Made by a program: the position numbers and the translations under genes. Shown here piece after piece: positions 23,845 to 35,628 of a stretch of 64,000 nt of DNA (position 1 is the stretch's first letter; each line of letters opens with the position of its first letter). The DNA comes from Rutidosis leptorrhynchoides (Eukaryota > Streptophyta > Magnoliopsida > Asterales > Asteraceae), in contig NC_092333.1 of the NCBI RefSeq assembly GCF_046630445.1, positions 706,195,501-706,259,500 of the forward strand, given 5' to 3'. The notes under the pieces are model-generated. The model was given only the letters and a program-made list of their open reading frames with translations, had not been told where the DNA came from and made no database searches.

Positions 23845-25707
23845 AATATCCCACACTTGAACGTTGCTTGTCCTCAAGCAATACATAACTTGAAATAAAA
23901 TCACACTTCACTCGAATCACTTTTTTTATTCTCACACTTTATACATCAGTGATTTTGATACAGTGGTATAAAAATGATAGTAACGACGTGGTTTACAGTC
24001 CCACATGACTATGAAAATTTAGATCCTTTAAGGAAATTGGATCTTTATGAAAACATTTGATCTTTTGAAAATTCAATCTAGCTTTTACCCTAGATAAGTT
24101 TTCCGGAATAACCCTTCATCGGTGTTTGTAATACATAACTTGAAACATTTTTGTGGGTTTGGTGGGTTTCAGATTTGAAAATTTTAGCTCAAAACTTGCG
24201 GTTTTGTGTCACCCACTTGCTAACCTTGTATTGGGAAAGCAACACGTCCAGTATACTTGCTCCGAATATTACCTTTCGGTAAACTACCGTCCGGTTGTAA
24301 AGGAAAGCGTTGAACAAACAATTGTTAAGGCAATGTCCCATGACATGCTTTTAATTATGGTCTATAACGTGTCGGATGCAATTACTATCCTTGGTAGGAG
24401 CAATAGTAAAGCTCACCCTATAGTTTTTCGGTCTGGCACAAGGTCCTGTCTTTGACTATGCTATGCAACCACCGTTCTTACGGTTGACACCCGATTTGGT
24501 TCAGGTGACCTAATGAATTCTAGGTGAATTCCTAGGATTTTGCGTTCAATGGTAATGAACGCATTAAAAATGGGTTTTCAGAAAACAAATCGGTTTTAAT
24601 TTGATCAAAGTATTTTCTCGTTCAAGCTCGAGTTTAGATATCATCGAATTCCATGAGTTTGTAATTCTCAATCTTTAAGGTCAATCTCCAGGATTGAGTA
24701 ATATCAGTCTTAAAAGCTGATTTTTAATCTTAAGGAGATTATCCTTTCTGGGGATCTGATTCATTAGTCTTATCAAGCTAATTTGCACGGCGCCCTCCCC
24801 ATTTTACGAGACAGATCCTCTCATGGTTAGGATAAGTCTGACCACTTGGCGACCCTGTTTGATGCTGAGGTCCGTGGATTTCCTGCTGATTTTAGAGATG
24901 ACTTTTCTAGATTTTTCGTCAACCTACAGCTGGTCTGGACGACAACTTCTTGACCTAAATCAAGAATCGCGTGTCTTTTTTGGAAGACTTTACTTCCTTT
25001 TAATGATGGAATTGATTCATCGTGTAGATCCATCTTTTCTTTTATTTTTATTATAATATTGCGGGTAAAACAGTCAATTTAGTCCAAAACAAAAGCACCT
25101 GCATTAAACTTTACAGAAACATGTGATTGATAGTTTTTAATTGAATAACTTGGTACATTCTCCCCACACTTGACTTTTTTCATGCGTCTTTTTATATCTT
25201 AATAAATAAATTCAAGCGTTTTAGTTGTTTCTCAATTTATGTTCTTTTCGAGGTAACGATAATTTCGGTATTAACACCTAGTTTTCATCGTTCATAAATA
25301 TGTATAAACATGATTTTGAATTCATTTAGTTGAAATTTTTTTTTAAAATTTTCATAAAATTTAGAAAATAAACCAAGTATAAACCCGAGAGAATTTATAA
25401 CTCTTCCCCACACTTGAGATCATGCAATGCCCTCATTTGCATGAAATCAGAATCTAATTATAAATTCATGAGGGTGATTAGTGTAGAAAAGTGATTGAAA
25501 ATACCCAGTTTGTAATTACAAAGCTCGTCGAATGATAGATGGCGTGCCTCATCGTTCATCCCTTCTTGTTTTATCACACATGTTTTTTTTTCAAAAACGG
25601 CTGATTTTCTGAGCTGTTTGTTAATATTTGAAAATGCGTCTTTTACCCTTACTTATTATGCATGTTTATTAACGAGTTATGCACTAACCCGAACCCCTAA
25701 TTTAACG

Positions 25708-26853
25708 TTAAGTGGGGTTAGACTTCCCCACACTTAGCTGACGATATGTGAAGTCGGTAGAATAAGTTTCACGAATTAGAATAGTGAGCCAGTTATTTAC
25801 ATCTCGGGTGGTGTATAATATATCAATGGGTTTAAAGTTTAGAACCACCCGATCGTCACTACTTAATTCTTTTTTAAGTGTAGCTTTTAGTAAATGGATA
25901 CGTCTCTTTTCTGGTTCTTGGTCAAATGGATCGATATACACCGACATACATATTTCTACAGGGTGGACAATTCCTAACATTTCCTTTCGTTTATTCTCGG
26001 GATTAAAGTTTTCACCTCTATTACCCAATTGGGTGAAATTCAAGGTGTCAATATCTATTACAGCTTGTAGTTCATCTTTGGTAGATGACTCGTCTATTGA
26101 GAATATTGGGTTGGAAGGTTGTGGAATGGTGAATTTCGGGATCGAAGCAAATTCTTCTTCATTAATGGTACTTATTGGTCTCACCATTTTGGTCTCGGGG
26201 GTAAAATTTTCAACGTTATCGTTTTCCCAAGAGTACCAATTTGTCACCCTTACTTCTTCTTCATTCATTGATGGATCGATGATTTTGTCGGTAGAGGCTA
26301 ATGTGTCGATATGTTGTGAAATTGGTAAAACTGAATAAAAAGTATCATCGGGATAATTGGTGATTTCGGAGCTCTCGAATTTATCAAAATTTGATGATAT
26401 GAGATTTTCTTGTACATGACTCCTCAGATCAACAGGTGCGTAATCTGATAGAGTTTCAGCTTGCCGATTTACAAACTCTCTCATTTGTTCATTTTGAGCA
26501 TCAAGTTCTTCGAGTTTGATTTTCATATAATCTAAAGAATTTTCAGGCACATAATTTTCTTCGCCTTCTGGTTGTTGAGTTTGGATATATTCTTGGAAAT
26601 AATCCCAATTTGAATTGTATTCTTCATAATCGTTCCATTCAGGTTCCGTGGGTGCGTAATTTTCCATAGGAACGTAATAATAACATTCCCATGTTGAGTG
26701 ATAATCTCCACAGATTTCACAACCAGTTATTGTTTCGTCATTCGTGATCCAAGATTGACCGAACGAATTGTCATCAACATCCGTTTGAGAGTATTGATTA
26801 AATTGATTTCGGATGTCATAAAGAGTTTTCAAAATATTCTCGAGATTTTCCAT
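25708..26853 (-). CDS. Gag-like protein of element C, copy 2 (381 aa)
   Basis: Same length, start and knuckle (C45, C48, H52, C57) as the copy at 19564-20709, with no stop or frameshift. Nine residues differ (for example Y22S, one S to F in the DYSQEY stretch, E to K near the middle, and P to S close to the C-terminus). I count about 11 base differences in 1146 bp, so the units are about 1% apart. The mix of changes looks like drift without protein-level selection after the duplication. The start codon lies about 1.1 kb from the primer site, leaving a long leader that contains the palindromes. Confidence 0.75.
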   Translation of the reverse strand: MENLENILKTLYDIRNQFNQYSQTDVDDNSFGQSWITNDETITGCEICGDYHSTWECYYYVPMENYAPTEPEWNDYEEYNSNWDYFQEYIQTQQPEGEENYVPENSLDYMKIKLEELDAQNEQMREFVNRQAETLSDYAPVDLRSHVQENLISSNFDKFESSEITNYPDDTFYSVLPISQHIDTLASTDKIIDPSMNEEEVRVTNWYSWENDNVENFTPETKMVRPISTINEEEFASIPKFTIPQPSNPIFSIDESSTKDELQAVIDIDTLNFTQLGNRGENFNPENKRKEMLGIVHPVEICMSVYIDPFDQEPEKRRIHLLKATLKKELSSDDRVVLNFKPIDILYTTRDVNNWLTILIRETYSTDFTYRQLSVGKSNPT

Positions 26854-27977
26854 AATGCGCTTATTACCAAATTTTAGCTACAATGTGGTGCATTTACATA
26901 ATTATCCTACTGGTTATAAAAATAAAAATTATATAAGTTATCAAATTAATAAACTTTTCTGCTTTTGCCCACGTTTCGAATAGCCAATAGATGCAGCAGG
27001 GAACCAGAACCCTTTAAATCGGAAGCTCACAACTCAGCCAATAACAAATCCAACTATTACTACGAAGCAGAAAATTTGGATGTCTATCAATTTAACCGCT
27101 TAAAATAATTTTTCATTTTTGAAATTTTAGAGAAGAAATAGAAAATTCTATGTCCTAAAAACTAGATCGTCGAGAAATAAGAAAGAAAAAGAAGTGCGTC
27201 GGAAAACGTCGAAAAATAAATGGCAGAAAACAAAAATAAGAAAGTAACGCGTCGAAACTTAAAAGGAACTAAAAACTAAGAATTAAAAGTTGCGTCAAAA
27301 AATATAAAAGCTTAAAAGAAATACTATATCCCAAAATGGCAATAATTTAAAAAGGTACTAAAAACGGCGTCGCAAAACTCTAAAGCACCTAAATCTTAGT
27401 ATAAAGAAAAAGCACTTAAGGGATTTTACGGCAAAGCCTAAAAATCTAGAAATAAAAATAACTATGGCAAAAACTAAGTTTAAAACTAAGTACGAGCGAT
27501 AAAATACAAATATTACGCTAAAACAAATAAAAAGTTACAAAATATAAAAATAATCTTAAAGTTGTAAAAAGTACAATTTTTATAAAAATAGTATTTTTAT
27601 ATTATTTATTTTATAAAAGTATTAATTTTATAATTTATTAAAACTAAATAAACTAAATATACAAATTAATTAATATCTAAAATTAATTAATATAATAACT
27701 AACCCTAATTAGGGTTTAATATTAATAATAATTAATAATAATCCGTAATTAATGCTGTCGGCAGGTTCAGTAGGGCGTGTCAGGTCAGGCCATGCGATCG
27801 CATGGTTTTACAACACCCGGCTCATGCGATCGCATGGGCCTGGGTTCCAGTTTTTTTTTTTTTTTTTTTAAAGAATTTTATATTGTTTTTCTAAAAAATA
27901 ATATACAAATATATTTATACAAATATATTTTAAAAATATAGCGTTTCGCCGGTTCCCCGGCAGCGGCGCCAAAAACT

Positions 27978-29296
27978 TAATGTTATGCGAGGCGTACTAG
28001 GAAATAGTGTATATTTTACTAGGAAAAACTATTAAATACGATACAATTTTACACAAGATATTTATTTATTTACAGATGGGATATACCTAAACCTTGCTGC
28101 AACACTATAGGCAGTGCACCTAATCGTAGAGTAGTATAGTTTTTAGTAAGTCCGGTTCGTTCCACAGGGAGACGACTTATTTTACACTATATTTTTAAAC
28201 AATTATATTTATACAAAATATATTATATATATTAATAATATATAAAAGGGGGTTTACCGTTTAATGACCGGTTTGTCGATTTTAAAAACTTTAGTTGTAG
28301 TTAAAATTTAATGTAAAATATTAAATAAATAAAAGACTTAATTTAAAGCGTAAAGTAAATAACGATAATGAAATTGCGATAAATAAAAGTGTGATAATTA
28401 AAAAGTACGATAATTAAAAGTGCAATTAAATACAATGACAATAAATAAAAGTGCGATAATTAGAAATGTAATTAAATATGAAAATAAAGAAATTATGCTT
28501 ATTTAAACTTCCGTAATCATGATGTTTGACGTGTTGATTTTAGTTTATTCCCATGGGTTAATTGTCCTTTGTCCTGGATTATTTAATATGTCCGTCTGGT
28601 TTTTGTCCATAACAGTCCATCGGTCATAAATTTAAAGTGCGAGTATCCTCGTCAAATTATCCTTATATCCAAAGTCAAATATTCCAACTAATTGGGGACT
28701 TAAACTGTAACAAGGTCTTAATACTATGTTTAATAATTACACCAGGATATCGACTGCGTGTAACCCAAGGTTTTAATACTTTGTTATCAATTATGCCAAG
28801 TGTCCTTGTACATAATTTCACCCCTGTTTTAATAATTCCATAGACTATTAATCCATTCCCGTGTCCGGTTAAATGAACGATTATTCGTACATATAAATAT
28901 CCCGCCCCTCGTGTCCGATCGAGTGTATATGGTTATTTATAGGTACGTCCAATTGTAAATCTTTATATTAAAATTAACAAACTATCATTTAGTTAAACAA
29001 ATATAAAGCCCATTAATAGCCCATAGTCTAATTTTCACAAGTGTCGTTCTTTTATCCAAACCCCAATTATGGTACAAAGCCCAATTACCCATTTTTAGTA
29101 ATTATTTTTAGTCCAACATCATGATTACTTCGTCTTAAATAAGCATAATAATAACTTAAGTACGAGACATTAATTTAAAAAGAAGAACATAGCTTACATT
29201 GATTATTTATCGCGTAGTGTTACACGGACAGAGCTCCGACTTTAAAACCCGTAAAATAACCTTTGCATAACCCAAAACTAATCTAATATAAAACTA

Positions 29297-29358
<62 letters not shown>

Positions 29359-29978
29359 TATTTATTTATTTATTATTACAGAGGAGTATTATTATTATAT
29401 GTAAAACTCGTCGCCCAAACTTGCAATTTATAGGAATGTGGCCTGACTTTTCGGCTCATGCGATCACATGAGATTATAACTACCAGGCCATGCGATCGCA
29501 TGACCACCTGGATCCAGCCAAGTTGCCTTGTTTTCTAGCTTGCCGACGTTTTTATTTAATAATATAATATATAATAAATAAATAATTTATATAATTATTT
29601 AAATATTATATTATATTCTTGTGGATAGTAGACTCATAATTTTTGGCCCATTGCGTCGGGCGTTGATAGTTGGCTCAGGTCCCGGTTCCGGATTTTGGGA
29701 CGTCCTTTCGTATAATTTAATATCTTGTACTTTGCGTTCCGCAACTTGTACTTTTGTCATTTTTAGACGTTTCTCATCAATAAATTGAACCACTTGGATT
29801 GTATCTTGTACATTTGATCTTTTTGGTCATTTGCGTCTTCAAATCGTCGTTTTCGCCTTTTGTCTTCGCACTTATTTAATATAAACGATTACAACTTAAA
29901 ATAGGACAATTATAACTAAATAATTTACATATTGGGAGGATATTGCTACTAAATATATGTTCATTTGGAGCACTATCA
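27978..29978 (-). repeat. Element C LTR, right copy (true 5' LTR)
   Basis: It starts TAATGTTATGCG, where the other two copies start TGATG, and ends ACTATCA before ACACT. The TA array is shorter (29299-29355) and followed by TTTA repeats. The outer ends of the right and left LTRs define the insertion. Confidence 0.9.
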
Positions 29979-31499
29979 ACACTACACCTATATTGGAATC
30001 ACACTTACGCTATATACACAATGAGAACACACGCACACATTTTTGGGAGATTAGAGCCAAGTATCCAAAAAATTTGATCCTACGAAAATCAGGATCTTAT
30101 GAAAACATTTTATGTTTTTGAAAATGTTGTGCTAGTTTTTACATTAGGCACATTTTTTGATTTTTGTCGGATTTTCTGAAATTTGGAAAATGAGTGCGGG
30201 TTTTCCGCTATTGGTCAAGCCAATCTCTCCCACAGTACCTAACATCGCTAGATGTTGGTAAGAAAATAATGCGTTTAGGAGGATACACATTACGTCCGGA
30301 TATCATTGATAATCATGAGGTAATCATCTAATCCGTTAAATTAATCATGAAGATTGAGGTTCATCAGTCTTAAAAGCTGATATTTTACCTTTTCGGAGGT
30401 TATCCACTGAGGATCTGATCAATCACAGATATTTTGTGTAACATAGTGCGCTCCCCATTTGACAAGACAGATCTCCCTCATCGAGATAAGTCTGACTACC
30501 AGTTTCCCTGTTTGATGTTGAGGCCTGGTAGATTTCCAGTCGATGTTAGCAATGAATTTTCAAGATTTTTCTTCACCCTACAACTGGTCTGGACTACAAC
30601 TTCTGAAATAAATCAACAAGTGTGTCGATTGGGAGACTTTACTCCTATGGGTTATACAAAGTGGTCGAACGCATGCATTGCCCTGGTTCTGAACAATGAA
30701 GACCGCCCTTAGGTTTTTTGATCTGGCACGAGGTCCGGTTTCCGACCAAGCTATGTAATCACCGCTCTCTCATGGTTTATACTCGTTTTGGTACAAGTGA
30801 CCTACAAGTTAGCTTTACTAAACTAGTAGAATTTTCATCCAAATAATTGAATGATAGTACAACTTCAAAGACTATTAATAATTTAAAACATAACTCAACA
30901 TTTCTTTTCTAGTTTTTTAGAACACAATGTATGTAACATGGTTTTTTGACAATTTTCGTTCTTAGGCTACCTGAAAATTTGAAAAATTTAATCATAAACG
31001 CCTTAATTTTTGTAAAACGAATTCCCGATAAATTTCTATCTCCCACCCCACACTTGAGATCATACAAGGCCCTCATTGCATGAAATCAGAAAAAGAATTA
31101 AATTTAGAGGGCAAAGTGATAGGGTGATTGTAGAAATCTTAAAATTTTTAACCTGTAAATCGTAGAACATGTAGACGGATGCCGCTGAACTTACTGCCAG
31201 CATAAGAGCATCGTCCACTCCGCGATTAGCATCAAACATACATCATAATATCAAATGTTGCTGAACTTAATGCCAGTCTTTGAAGTTCAATCACGCTGCA
31301 CAAAATAACAAACCAAATAAATAATACTAAAAATAATGGTGTTTCTACAACCACAACCATTTTCAAATTAGTTAATATTACAAACCAAACATTGTTTAAA
31401 AACACACCACAAGAAATAAATAAATAGTCTCAAAGTAATGTAACAAAATGATAATAGGCATGCAGGCCTTCAGTTATCGTACGGCCAAAAGTAATTTCT
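29979..31499 (-). other. Element B 3' untranslated region
   Basis: Between the ATHILA/env-like ORF and the 3' end of B (interrupted by C). Contains the conserved blocks shared with C (30345-30620 and 30665-30810), an AAGTGTGGGG motif on the minus strand near 31041, and a repeat of CAAAGACTATTAATAATTTAAAA (about 30884, also at 39815 near the primer site). No supported gene. Confidence 0.6.
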
Positions 31500-33046
31500 T
31501 TAGCCATCTCTGCTTTGGCATCCCTGCGGGTATTCCTGCTCAAATCGGTTCCTGGCATCCTGCATCGCAGCGTTAGTATCATAAATTGGGTAACGAGGTG
31601 GTGGGTTTTGAGGATCAGTGTAGTATGTGGGTGTCAGACGTGTTGTCCCATAGTACTGATCGGGGTTGGAATAAAATAACTCTGTCTTATGGTTATTCCA
31701 GTCAATACCATAATTGTTCCATCCCTGATCATGTACTTGAGCAATCTGGTGTTGCTCCATTCTTTGCTGACTATCCCACATACGGTCGTTATGTGTTCTC
31801 TGCTCATTCGGACTCAACCTCATATTATTGACACTATTAACCAAATTATCCCAACTAGATTGGGACGGATTCCAAGGACCTTGATCATGAACATTTGTCT
31901 GAGCTTCCATTTCTGCTTCTTCTTCCTCTTGTTGTTCTTGTTGAACGTTTACTCCACTACCACTCGCGCCACCTGCCACAAAAGGTACCAAACGCCTATT
32001 TTCGTCGTACATCAAAATCCCAGCGTTAACATAAGAAACCTTTTTCAAGGCTTTCATTGCATGGTCACATTCAATTAAGCGATTAAGATCAATATTAAAG
32101 TGACGAGCAATCCGCGAAATGTAGTGGCCCCCTAGAAGCGGGTTGTCTCCTCGCACATCCGTGGCGATGTTAAGCAAAAAGTTCCCAATTAACCTCGGTA
32201 TATCCGTTTGACAACCCCGTTTTATTTGATCCATTATCCATAGATCCAGATATTTTACTTTTTCATGTCCTTCGACTCTCGCATTAAAAGTACATGCGAT
32301 AAGTCAATGGAGAAGCTTATCATCCGGGGTTTCTATTTCGGTATACCTGTGCCTGCTAGATTTGAACGGGCTAGATACATTCGGACCTCTAATCCTTCTC
32401 CAAAAGGATTGTTCATTGAAACCCACTCTTCCATGATACTCTGAGCTTACCAAATATGTCCTTAATTGTGCGTCAGTAAGCTCGTTAAAAATACCCAAAA
32501 CTCTACATAACCCAAAACTACTCAAACTTCTTTCCTCACCCCCTAGTCGAAATCTAAAGAAAGCATCCGATAGTGGATCACGAACATTATTGAATCGGAA
32601 AGTTCAGTAGAATTCTTTACATAGCACGGGAAACACTTGATCGTGTAGACTGAAAATGTGTTCCCATGCATAGGTCACTATGTTATTATATGGTATAGCT
32701 AACAAACGAGTGACATGGGTGTGCATACCAACCTCAATCAAAGGAGCCCAGTAGAAATACCATGTAGCATTAATTGGTCTACGGGTAATTCGAGCAAAAC
32801 TTTCCCGTTAATCATCATTGTCCCAAAGATGTTCTAACCATACTATTGGATTATTTTGATCCTCTTCTTCTTCGCCGGATGATGATGATGAATGTCATTA
32901 TTAAACCGGTGGTGGTGGTGGTGGAACATTTCTTGAGGTCCTGCCTCTCTTTGGTTGTCCTCCTCGGCTAGATTGTCCCTGCAAAACATAATAACACCAA
33001 ACCAAAAGAACATAGAACCCCTTGTGTTAATGTTAGCTAAAAACAT
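31500..33046 (-). pseudogene. ATHILA/env-like third ORF of element B, broken
   Basis: Lies downstream of integrase, where Athila elements carry their third ORF (called ATHILA ORF or env-like; function unproven). Pieces at 32978-32843, 32525-32304 and 32234-31500 are separated by stops or shifts. The last piece has LLGGHYISRIARHFNID, resembling the GGxxVARLAxHFG block I recall from ATHILA-domain proteins, then an acidic and Gln/Asn-rich tail. On the minus strand TTATGTTTTGCAG|GG at about 32979 is a plausible splice acceptor in front of a basic, proline-rich start. No signal peptide or membrane segment is evident in the pieces, so 'env' is only a positional label. Confidence 0.6.
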
Positions 33047-34329
33047 AACCTAGTAGCAAGAGAATTTAATCATTCCATTCAAAGTTCATAAGCATTGTGA
33101 TTCATATAAGCAAAGGCGTATGTTCAGAATATTTGATCACAATCAACCAAAGTTAACATAAACTTGCAAATACACTTTCACAAATGTGGATCACAAAATT
33201 CACAAGTAGACGTCAACTTAGGACTCAAGCATGTTGCGTTCATAGGTCATGACCTTTAAACTTGCATTCTAATGATATTCATTACAATCATAGGACAAAT
33301 TATCACAATTTAGTTCAAAATGACCATTATAACGCCACTACATTATAGCATTCCATACCATCAATCCACTTCAATAGGCTTAAACAAATGAAAATCAAGC
33401 ATACATCTTTCATAAGATCATTACAATTCAAAGCATGCTAAAAATACAAGAACATTCAATTTATGACCCGGCCAAATTAACATCTACATCATCAACAACA
33501 ATTAAACATTTCACAAGCTTCATAAACATCACAAACAAACTCAATATCTTGAATTAACTACCCTAACTTCGGATTTAATCATCACAAACCCTAGAATCAT
33601 GAGCATACCCCTTAAACATGTAATTATTGCAAAATCAAGACATAATGGGTAATTAAACAACTAAGGCATGTTAATCTTAACAAGAATCATGCAAATCAAA
33701 CACCCCACACTTATCTTTCACCAAATTATACATATAAACATACAAATCAAGTAATTAAGAAAGAAAAATGTGAAAAGGGAGTAGCAATACCCTAGAAAAC
33801 ATGATTCAAGCTTGGATTTGAAGGAAGAAATCGCGAATTTGAAGTAGATTTTAGGGTTTTGTGAGTGTTGGTTCGTGTTTGGGAGAGAAAAGCTGAGTTA
33901 AGAGTGTGTGTGTGGTTGAAAAATGGGTTGGATAAACCTTTAAAACGCGTTTTATTTTTTTCCTGGTCCGAAAATCTGGACGGCGTCCAGAAATCTGGAC
34001 GGCGTCCAGTTGTTAAGAGTGGGACGGCGTCCAGAAGGTTTGGACGGCGTCCAGTTTCACTAAAACGTACTGACCATTATTTGAGAAAACCCTTTAAAAT
34101 TGGACGGCGTCCAAGGGATTTTGGACGGCGTCCCACTGGTCTGGTGGCTCAAAATTTGCATAAAACTCATAAAAATTTCCATTTTCAACACACAAAAGCT
34201 CATATCATCATCATAGATCATTTTGTACATTAAAAACAATCAAACCAATTATAAAATACTCAATTCACACTATTTACACAAGCAAACTTTCTTTAACGAG
34301 TCGTTCACCCAACTCGTCCTCATTTTGAT
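33047..34329 (-). other. Element B spacer between integrase and third ORF, with a palindrome array
   Basis: Non-coding, A/T-rich, with six GGACGGCGTCC palindromes at 33976-34134 and a minus-strand AAGTGTGGGG motif near 33703. A plus-strand frame at 33865-34233 runs across the palindromes and is not credible as a gene. Confidence 0.7.
33976..34134. repeat. CTGGACGGCGTCCAG palindrome array in the B internal region
   Basis: Six units in three pairs (about 33976, 33995, 34021, 34040, 34101, 34121). The pair layout is like the LTR array, although the sequences between the palindromes differ from those in the LTR. Confidence 0.92.
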
Positions 34330-35628
34330 TTAGGCTTTGTTCTCGAAGTTGAGGCTAACCTCGTCTTGAATTTCCAGGGGACCATCAACATAGTGCTTGA
34401 CCCGGTGGCCATTCACTTTAAAAATGTCGCCCTTCCAGTTCACCACTTCAATTGTACCATAAGGGTACACTCTTCTAATAATAAATGGTCCCGACCATCG
34501 GGACTTGAGTTTTCCTGGCGATAACTTAAAATGGGCATTGTAAACAAGGACACGATCTCCTTCCATGAATTCTTTTGGGCTTTTCAATCTCTTGTTGTGC
34601 CATTGTTTGGTCTTTTCTTTATAGATTAGAGAGTTGTCATAGGCTTCAAGCCTCAACTCGTCTAATTCATTTAACTGGGTCAAACGTAACCGATCCGCCT
34701 CTTGGTAATCCAAATTACATGCCCTTAGCGCCCAATGTGCTTTGTGTTCAATCTCCAAAGGGAGATGGTATGCTTTTCCATATACCATACAGAAAGGAGT
34801 GGTTCCAATAGGTGTTTTGTAGGCCGTGTGAAAGGCCCATAATGCATCGTTTAACTTAACTGACCACTCTTTTGGATTCGCACCAACGGTCTTTTCAAGT
34901 ATGAGTTTTAACGATCGATTGGTATTCTCCACTTGCCCACTTGTTTGGGGATGATAGGATGTTGAAATTATATGGATCACTCCATATCTTTTCAACACCT
35001 TTTCTAATTGCTTATTGCAAAAGTGGGTGCCCCGGTCACTGATAAGGGCTTTTGGTGTGCCAAACCTTGAGAAAAGTTCCATCAAAAAGGTTACTACAAC
35101 TCGGCCATCATTTATTGGTAGAGGTTTTGCCTCCGCCCATTTGGAAACATAGTCTATGGCAACAAGTATGTAGAGGTAAGAATGAGACTTTGGAAAGGGC
35201 CCCATAAAGTCAATTCCCCAAATATCGAACATCTCGCATACTTGGATTCTTTGTTGAGGCATTTCATCCCGTTTAGTGATTTGACCGGCCCGTTGGCACG
35301 CGTCACAAGCCTTACAAACAGTGTAGGCATCTTTGAATATTGTAGGCCAATAGAAATCGGCCTCGTAAACTTTCCTCCCCGTAATTTGGGGACCAAAGTG
35401 CCCACCTGTTGGACCAAGGTGACAATCAAGCAGAATTTCGGTGTATTCCTTCCCCAAAACACACATGCGAATAACTCCATCCGCACATCGCCTAAATAGA
35501 TAAGGGTCTTCCCAAAAATAGTATTTTTGGTCACTAAAGAATTTCTTTCTTTTCTGATGTGACCAACCGGTTTCTAGGTACCCCCCAACAATGTAATTAG
35601 CAAAGTCAACATACCACGGGTCTTCCAC
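34330..35628 (-). CDS. Element B integrase region of pol
   Basis: 432 codons, the longest intact part of pol. A zinc-binding HHCC motif is visible (H70, H77, C105, C108). The catalytic DDE triad is at D140 (GIDFMGPF), D198 (SDRGTHF) and E234 (GQVENTN). The C-terminal part (RWSGPFIIRRVYPYGTIEV) is the usual DNA-binding end of plant Ty3 integrases. No chromodomain is seen, as expected for the Athila/Tat branch. It is the C-terminal end of a gag-pol polyprotein, and an upstream stop near 35637 cuts it off from RT. It would insert element cDNA into nuclear DNA. Confidence 0.9.
   Translation of the reverse strand: MEDPWYVDFANYIVGGYLETGWSHQKRKKFFSDQKYYFWEDPYLFRRCADGVIRMCVLGKEYTEILLDCHLGPTGGHFGPQITGRKVYEADFYWPTIFKDAYTVCKACDACQRAGQITKRDEMPQQRIQVCEMFDIWGIDFMGPFPKSHSYLYILVAIDYVSKWAEAKPLPINDGRVVVTFLMELFSRFGTPKALISDRGTHFCNKQLEKVLKRYGVIHIISTSYHPQTSGQVENTNRSLKLILEKTVGANPKEWSVKLNDALWAFHTAYKTPIGTTPFCMVYGKAYHLPLEIEHKAHWALRACNLDYQEADRLRLTQLNELDELRLEAYDNSLIYKEKTKQWHNKRLKSPKEFMEGDRVLVYNAHFKLSPGKLKSRWSGPFIIRRVYPYGTIEVVNWKGDIFKVNGHRVKHYVDGPLEIQDEVSLNFENKA

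Larger units (their letters stand above)
15715..29978 (-). mobile_element. Element C: gag-only Athila-related element as an LTR-int-LTR-int-LTR array
   Basis: Three LTRs (15715-17728, 21827-23844, 27978-29978) separate two near-identical internal regions of about 4.1 kb. The outer flanks are ACACC (15710-15714) and ACACT (29979-29983), a 5-bp target duplication with one change. So the whole array occupies one insertion site, 169 bp inside element B. It is the expected product of unequal recombination between LTRs. Each unit has a tRNA-Asp-type primer site and one 381-codon gag-like ORF, with no pol. This fits the TR-GAG class of non-autonomous elements. An assembly duplication is unlikely but not excluded, because the copies differ at many bases. 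Confidence 0.92.

Noticed and set aside
25784..26338. 184-codon plus-strand frame, and other plus-strand frames over B and C (for example 19889-20194, 31689-32078, 35182-35499)
   Set aside because: Antisense shadows of gag, integrase and the third ORF.
31500..33046. Endogenous virus with a true envelope gene
   Set aside because: No signal peptide, fusion or membrane segment is visible in the pieces; gag-pol is Athila-type and the third ORF is env-like by position only.
33865..34233. 122-codon plus-strand protein with repeated GRRP
   Set aside because: The repeats are the translated GGACGGCGTCC palindromes.
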